Below, piece after piece: positions 4,785-8,085 of a stretch of 8,085 bases of DNA. The stretch is taken from assembly GCA_934717555.1 (NCBI GenBank), contig CAKUYY010000064.1, positions 1 to 8,085 on the forward strand. Reading direction: 5' to 3'. Within the stretch, counting starts at the first letter, position 1. Each line of letters starts with the position of its first letter. The translations under genes and the position numbers were made by a program. The notes beneath the pieces were generated by a model. That model saw only the letters and a list, made by a program, of their open reading frames with translations. It was not told the DNA's origin and did no database searches. The DNA comes from an uncultured Clostridium sp. Lineage in GTDB: Bacteria > Bacillota > Clostridia > Oscillospirales > Acutalibacteraceae.

Positions 4785-6215
4785 TTATACATTAATCTCA
4801 GCGGCTTTTACTTCCAAGGTATTGTATTTTTCCAATGCCTTCGCTACTGTCTCCCGCAAAAATTCTTCTGTTTGCTCTGGGGCGCGTCCCACATATTTTT
4901 TAGGGTCAATGATCTGATGCAATTCTTCTAAAGTAACCCCAAAAATCGGATCGGCGGCGATGCGTTCCAAAAGGTCGTTTTCCTCGCCTTGTTCTTTTAC
5001 GACTTTGGAGGCCGCCATGGAATGTACGCGAATCCTCTCATGCAGTTCCTGACGGTCCGCGCCGCGTTTTACCGCATCCATCATGATGTTTTCCGTGGCC
5101 ATAAAGGGAAGCTCTTTCATCAGGCGCTGATGGATAACTTTGGGATACACTACCAGGCCGTCTGCCACATTGAGATAAAGGTTTAAAATGGCATCTACGG
5201 CCAAAAACGCTTCCGGAACACTGATCCGCTTATTGGCGGAATCATCTAAGGTACGCTCAAACCACTGGGTAGCGGAAGTAATAGCAGGATTTAATGCATC
5301 CACCATCACATATCTTGCGAGAGACGCGATACGTTCCGAACGCATCGGATTTCTCTTATATGCCATAGCGGAAGAGCCAATCTGGTTTTTCTCAAAAGGT
5401 TCTTCCACTTCCTTGAGATGCTGCAATAACCGGATATCATTGGAGAACTTCGCCGCGCTCTGGGCAATTCCGCTGAGGACGTTGAGCACTTGGCTGTCCA
5501 GTTTGCGGGAATAGGTCTGTCCAGATACCGGGAAGCAACAAGTATACCCCATCTTTTCCGCAATTTTTTGATCCAGTTGTTTTACTTTTTCATGATCCCC
5601 ATCAAAAAGCTCTAAAAAGCTGGCCTGGGTTCCCGTAGTACCTTTGGAACCCAAGAGTTTCGCCTTAGACAGGAGATATTCCACATCCTCCAGATCCATC
5701 AGCAGCTCCTGCATCCAAAGGGTAGCCCGTTTTCCCACTGTAGTAGGCTGCGCTGGCTGGAAATGGGTAAACGCCAATGTTGGCAGATCCTTATACTCCT
5801 CTGCAAAATGAGACAGCACACGGATAACGCCCACCAATTTATTGCGAACCGCCTTGAGGGCCTCGGTCATTACGATGATGTCAGTGTTGTCCCCTACATA
5901 ACAGGAAGTAGCGCCCAAATGAATAATCGGGCGGGCTTTTGGGCACTGTTCGCCAAAAGCATAAACATGGGACATCACATCATGACGCACCTCTTTTTCC
6001 CGGCGTTCCGCCACCTCATAATTGATGTCGTCCTGATGTGCTTTCATTTCATCGATCTGTTCCTGTGTAACAGGCAAACCCAATTCTTTCTCCGCTTCCG
6101 CCAGAGCGATCCAAAGCTTTCTCCAGGTGCGGAATTTCATATCCGGAGAAAATAGATATTTCATTTCCCGATCTGCATAACGGGAAGACAAGGGGGATTC
6201 ATATGTATCTTTCAC
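4785..6215 (-). CDS. purB: Adenylosuccinate lyase, 476 aa, GTG start
   Basis: Releases fumarate from SAICAR on the way to IMP and from adenylosuccinate to give AMP, so it serves both the common pathway and the AMP branch. It belongs to the fumarase/aspartase superfamily. Visible signatures are RHDVMSHVYAFGE (77-89), GATSCYVGDNTD (101-112), THFQPAQPTT with the catalytic His151, and the superfamily signature GSSAMAYKRNPMRSER (280-295), which holds the catalytic serine loop. At 476 residues it is longer than the roughly 430-residue Bacillus type. It resembles the eukaryote-like class in length and in KRNPMRSER; the usual Pro of SSAMPYKRNP is Ala here. The start is GTG at 6215 with AAGGAGGTA five bases upstream; no ATG is better placed. 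It follows purF by 44 bases and precedes purA by 91, in one apparent operon. Confidence 0.97.
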   Translation of the reverse strand: MKDTYESPLSSRYADREMKYLFSPDMKFRTWRKLWIALAEAEKELGLPVTQEQIDEMKAHQDDINYEVAERREKEVRHDVMSHVYAFGEQCPKARPIIHLGATSCYVGDNTDIIVMTEALKAVRNKLVGVIRVLSHFAEEYKDLPTLAFTHFQPAQPTTVGKRATLWMQELLMDLEDVEYLLSKAKLLGSKGTTGTQASFLELFDGDHEKVKQLDQKIAEKMGYTCCFPVSGQTYSRKLDSQVLNVLSGIAQSAAKFSNDIRLLQHLKEVEEPFEKNQIGSSAMAYKRNPMRSERIASLARYVMVDALNPAITSATQWFERTLDDSANKRISVPEAFLAVDAILNLYLNVADGLVVYPKVIHQRLMKELPFMATENIMMDAVKRGADRQELHERIRVHSMAASKVVKEQGEENDLLERIAADPIFGVTLEELHQIIDPKKYVGRAPEQTEEFLRETVAKALEKYNTLEVKAAEINV

Positions 6216-6220
6216 GGGGA

Positions 6221-6229
6221 TACCTCCTT
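6221..6229 (-). promoter_or_regulatory. Ribosome binding site that supports the GTG start of purB
   Basis: AAGGAGGTA on the minus strand is a near-perfect site five bases before the GTG at 6215-6213. It is the strongest ribosome site in the purine cluster and contrasts with purF just upstream, which has none. Confidence 0.8.
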
Positions 6230-6259
6230 ACAATCTATGACAAAAAACACAATCCGTAC

Positions 6260-7726
6260 TTATTTTTCTACCGGTATACAAGTACGATCATTTTTTCCCT
6301 CTAATATACATTTGGGAACGGGCGCTGGATAATTTCCTGTAAAGCAGGCGTCGCAGTACCGGCAACCTTCTTTATGCAACATCTGAGGCAGGCTTTCCAC
6401 TGATAAAAAGCCGATAGAGTCCGCGCCGCTGATCTTTCCGATTTCCTCTATTGTACATTTACAGGCGATCAGCTCTTCTTTAGAGGGAATATCCGTTCCA
6501 TAATAGCAGGGCCAACGGAACGGCGGAGAACTGATGCGCAGGTGAACCTCTTTGGCGCCGGCCTCTTTAAGCATCCGGACAATCCGATCGCAAGTGGTAC
6601 CTCGAACAATAGAATCATCCAACAGTACAATCCGTTTGCCCTGTACTGTGGAAATAAGCGGATTCAGCTTCAAGCGCACGCTTTTCCGCCGTTCCTGCTG
6701 GGTAGGCTTAATAAAGGTCCGCCCAATATAATTATTCTTTACAATCCCTTTTTCATAAGGGATTCCCGATTCCTCACTGAATCCGATTGCAGCGTCTACG
6801 CCGGACTCCGGCACGCCGACCACCAAATCTGCCTCTACCGGATGCTGACGTGCCAATAACCGGCCGGCTTCTTTCCGCGCCTCATAAACGCTTACTCCAT
6901 CAATGACACTGTCGGTACGTGCAAAATAGATATATTCAAAAATGCAGGGAGAAGGCGTTGTCCTTTTGCAGAAATCCCGGATGCTGCGTACGCCATTTTC
7001 ATCCACCACTACAATTTCGCCGGGCTCCACATCCCGCACAAAATCCGCCCCACAGGCGTCTAGTGCGCAGGTTTCCGAAGCAAATACAATGGAATCTCCC
7101 AATTTTCCCATACAAAGGGGACGGAATCCATTGGGGTCCCTGGCTGCGATCAGTTTGCGGGGGCTCATAACCAAAAGGGAATAAGAACCGCTGATCTGTT
7201 CCATGGTGCGCATAACTGCTTCCTCTACAGAATGAGTAACCACCCTTTCCCGGGCAATCAAGAACGCAATCACCTCAGAATCAATGGTAGTCTGGAACAT
7301 TGCGCCCCTACGTTCCAATTCCTGTTTGATCTCATACGCGTTGGTAAGATTTCCATTATGAGCGATGGCAATGGTGCCTTTGATATAACGCATGACAAGC
7401 GGCTGCGCGTTATTCCGCACACTGCCGCCTGCCGTAGAATACCGGACATGGCCAACACAAATCTGGCCTTCCAGCTTATTTAAAATCTTAGGATTGAATA
7501 CCTCGCTTACCAGACCCATATCTTTATGGTAGGAGATTACTCCACAGTCATTGACCGCAACGCCACAGCTCTCCTGTCCCCTATGCTGCAGGGCCAGCAG
7601 GCCGCTGTAAGCTGCGTAAGCAGGCTGCACCTCTCCCTTCCCATACATTCCGAAAACGCCGCATTCCTCGTGCGGTTTTCCGTCATAGGTTTCAAAAACC
7701 AAAGAGTTATCCAATCGATCCACCAT
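6260..7726 (-). CDS. purF: Amidophosphoribosyltransferase (glutamine PRPP amidotransferase), 488 aa
   Basis: First committed step of purine synthesis: PRPP plus glutamine gives phosphoribosylamine. The N-terminal Ntn-hydrolase domain has CGVFG with nucleophile Cys22 after a 21-residue propeptide, then HRGQESCG (48-55), HVRYSTAG (93-100) and HNGNL (123-127). The C-terminal phosphoribosyltransferase domain carries the PRPP motif RIVLLDDSIVRGTT (365-378). It is the Bacillus type with an Fe-S cluster: Cys261, Cys407, Cys455 and Cys458 align with the four known ligands, so oxygen-sensitive stability and propeptide processing are expected. The ATG at 7726 is used, but no purine-rich ribosome site precedes it; the leader is a T-rich run ending TTTTGG. 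An in-frame stop 36 bases upstream excludes a much longer form. A slightly later start would not change the mature enzyme, because processing exposes Cys22. It lies 39 bases after purC. Confidence 0.98.
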   Translation of the reverse strand: MVDRLDNSLVFETYDGKPHEECGVFGMYGKGEVQPAYAAYSGLLALQHRGQESCGVAVNDCGVISYHKDMGLVSEVFNPKILNKLEGQICVGHVRYSTAGGSVRNNAQPLVMRYIKGTIAIAHNGNLTNAYEIKQELERRGAMFQTTIDSEVIAFLIARERVVTHSVEEAVMRTMEQISGSYSLLVMSPRKLIAARDPNGFRPLCMGKLGDSIVFASETCALDACGADFVRDVEPGEIVVVDENGVRSIRDFCKRTTPSPCIFEYIYFARTDSVIDGVSVYEARKEAGRLLARQHPVEADLVVGVPESGVDAAIGFSEESGIPYEKGIVKNNYIGRTFIKPTQQERRKSVRLKLNPLISTVQGKRIVLLDDSIVRGTTCDRIVRMLKEAGAKEVHLRISSPPFRWPCYYGTDIPSKEELIACKCTIEEIGKISGADSIGFLSVESLPQMLHKEGCRYCDACFTGNYPAPVPKCILEGKNDRTCIPVEK

Positions 7727-7765
7727 CCAAAATAAAAATAGAAAAAATAATTTTTCTGTTTGCTA
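7727..7765 (-). other. T-rich purC-purF gap lacking a normal ribosome binding site
   Basis: On the operon strand these 39 bases are mostly A and T, with runs TTATTTTTTCTATTTTTATT. They contain no AGGAGG-like sequence before the purF ATG, unlike the xis, int, guaA and purB starts here. No GC-rich stem precedes the T-runs, so a terminator is not supported. Confidence 0.5.
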
Positions 7766-8085
7766 TTAGGCCAGACCGATTCTCTTCATCACTTCGGCAT
7801 ACGCTTCCTCTACGCCGCCCAAGTCTCTACGGAAACGGTCTTTGTCCAGTTTTTCATGGGTATTGATGTCCCAGAAACGGCAAGTATCGGGAGAAATCTC
7901 ATCTGCCAAAATGATTTCCCCATTGGGTAGTTTACCAAACTCCAGTTTAAAATCAATTAACTCGATATTGACGCTCTTGAAGAAGTCACACAAGATTTCA
8001 TTGACCTTAAGCGCCATCTCACTGATGGTATCAACTTCTTCTTTTGTCGCGAATCCCGCTGCTAAGATATGGTATTCATTTACCA
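7766..8085 (-). CDS. purC: SAICAR synthetase, C-terminal part (start lies beyond the window)
   Basis: Joins aspartate to CAIR with ATP to form SAICAR, two steps before AICAR; PurB then acts on the product. The 105 C-terminal residues are visible and the frame is open to the right edge, so the gene is cut by the window and not shown to be broken. Recognisable family segments are VNEYHILAAGFATKEEVD, MALKVNEILCDFF, the strand IELIDFKLEFGKL, the substrate and metal-binding stretch ADEISPDTCRFWD, and the closing FRRDLGGVEEAYAEVMKRIG. An internal ATG at 8017 is not the true start, since conserved purC sequence continues upstream of it. It is the first operon gene seen here; the operon promoter lies off the window. 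Confidence 0.96.
   Translation of the reverse strand, partial: VNEYHILAAGFATKEEVDTISEMALKVNEILCDFFKSVNIELIDFKLEFGKLPNGEIILADEISPDTCRFWDINTHEKLDKDRFRRDLGGVEEAYAEVMKRIGLA

Noticed and set aside
1..8085. CRISPR arrays, tRNA or rRNA genes, insertion sequences, toxin-antitoxin pairs or defence genes.
   Set aside because: I looked on both strands and found no regularly spaced long repeats, cloverleaf-like sequence, transposase motifs or such gene pairs. The novel-looking content is limited to the mobile element end.

Overview
The window looks like a chromosomal segment of a Bacillota of the class Clostridia. The evidence is strong AAGGAGG-type ribosome binding sites, sigma-A-like promoters, a Bacillus-type PurF with propeptide and Fe-S cysteines, a long eukaryote-like PurB, and the clostridial variant of PurA. 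No ribosomal RNA or taxon-specific marker is present, so a genus cannot be named.

Two blocks meet at about position 1745-1760. The right block (about 1745-8085, all on the minus strand) is a purine operon read right to left: purC (only its 3' part is inside), purF, purB, purA, guaA. PurF and PurC act on the way to IMP. PurB acts both in that pathway and in the AMP branch, PurA commits IMP to AMP, and GuaA finishes GMP. Gaps between genes are 39-126 bases. Two contain hairpins, and no strong internal promoter is visible.

The left block (about 1-1744) is one end of an integrated mobile element, probably an integrative and conjugative or mobilizable element or a genomic island. It sits against the 3' end of guaA, a known integration hotspot. 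It carries a tyrosine integrase (cut by the window edge) and a small excisionase-like gene just upstream in the same operon. A divergent XRE-family regulator reads toward guaA. The 165-base gap between excisionase and regulator holds two divergent promoters and three copies of a 17-base element, TTCGCAnnnTTGTTAAT. One copy lies inside the spacer of a promoter with perfect consensus hexamers that drives xis-int. A fourth, degenerate copy lies in the spacer of the regulator promoter. This looks like a compact phage-style switch that holds excision off.

Between the regulator stop codon and the guaA stop codon are a very long hairpin terminator, a second smaller hairpin, a pair of 7-base direct repeats spaced 11 bases, and the presumed attachment core at the guaA stop codon. 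The long hairpin has its best T-tract on the strand leaving guaA, so it may insulate the element from the purine operon. Only one element end is present; the cargo and the other attachment site are off the left edge.
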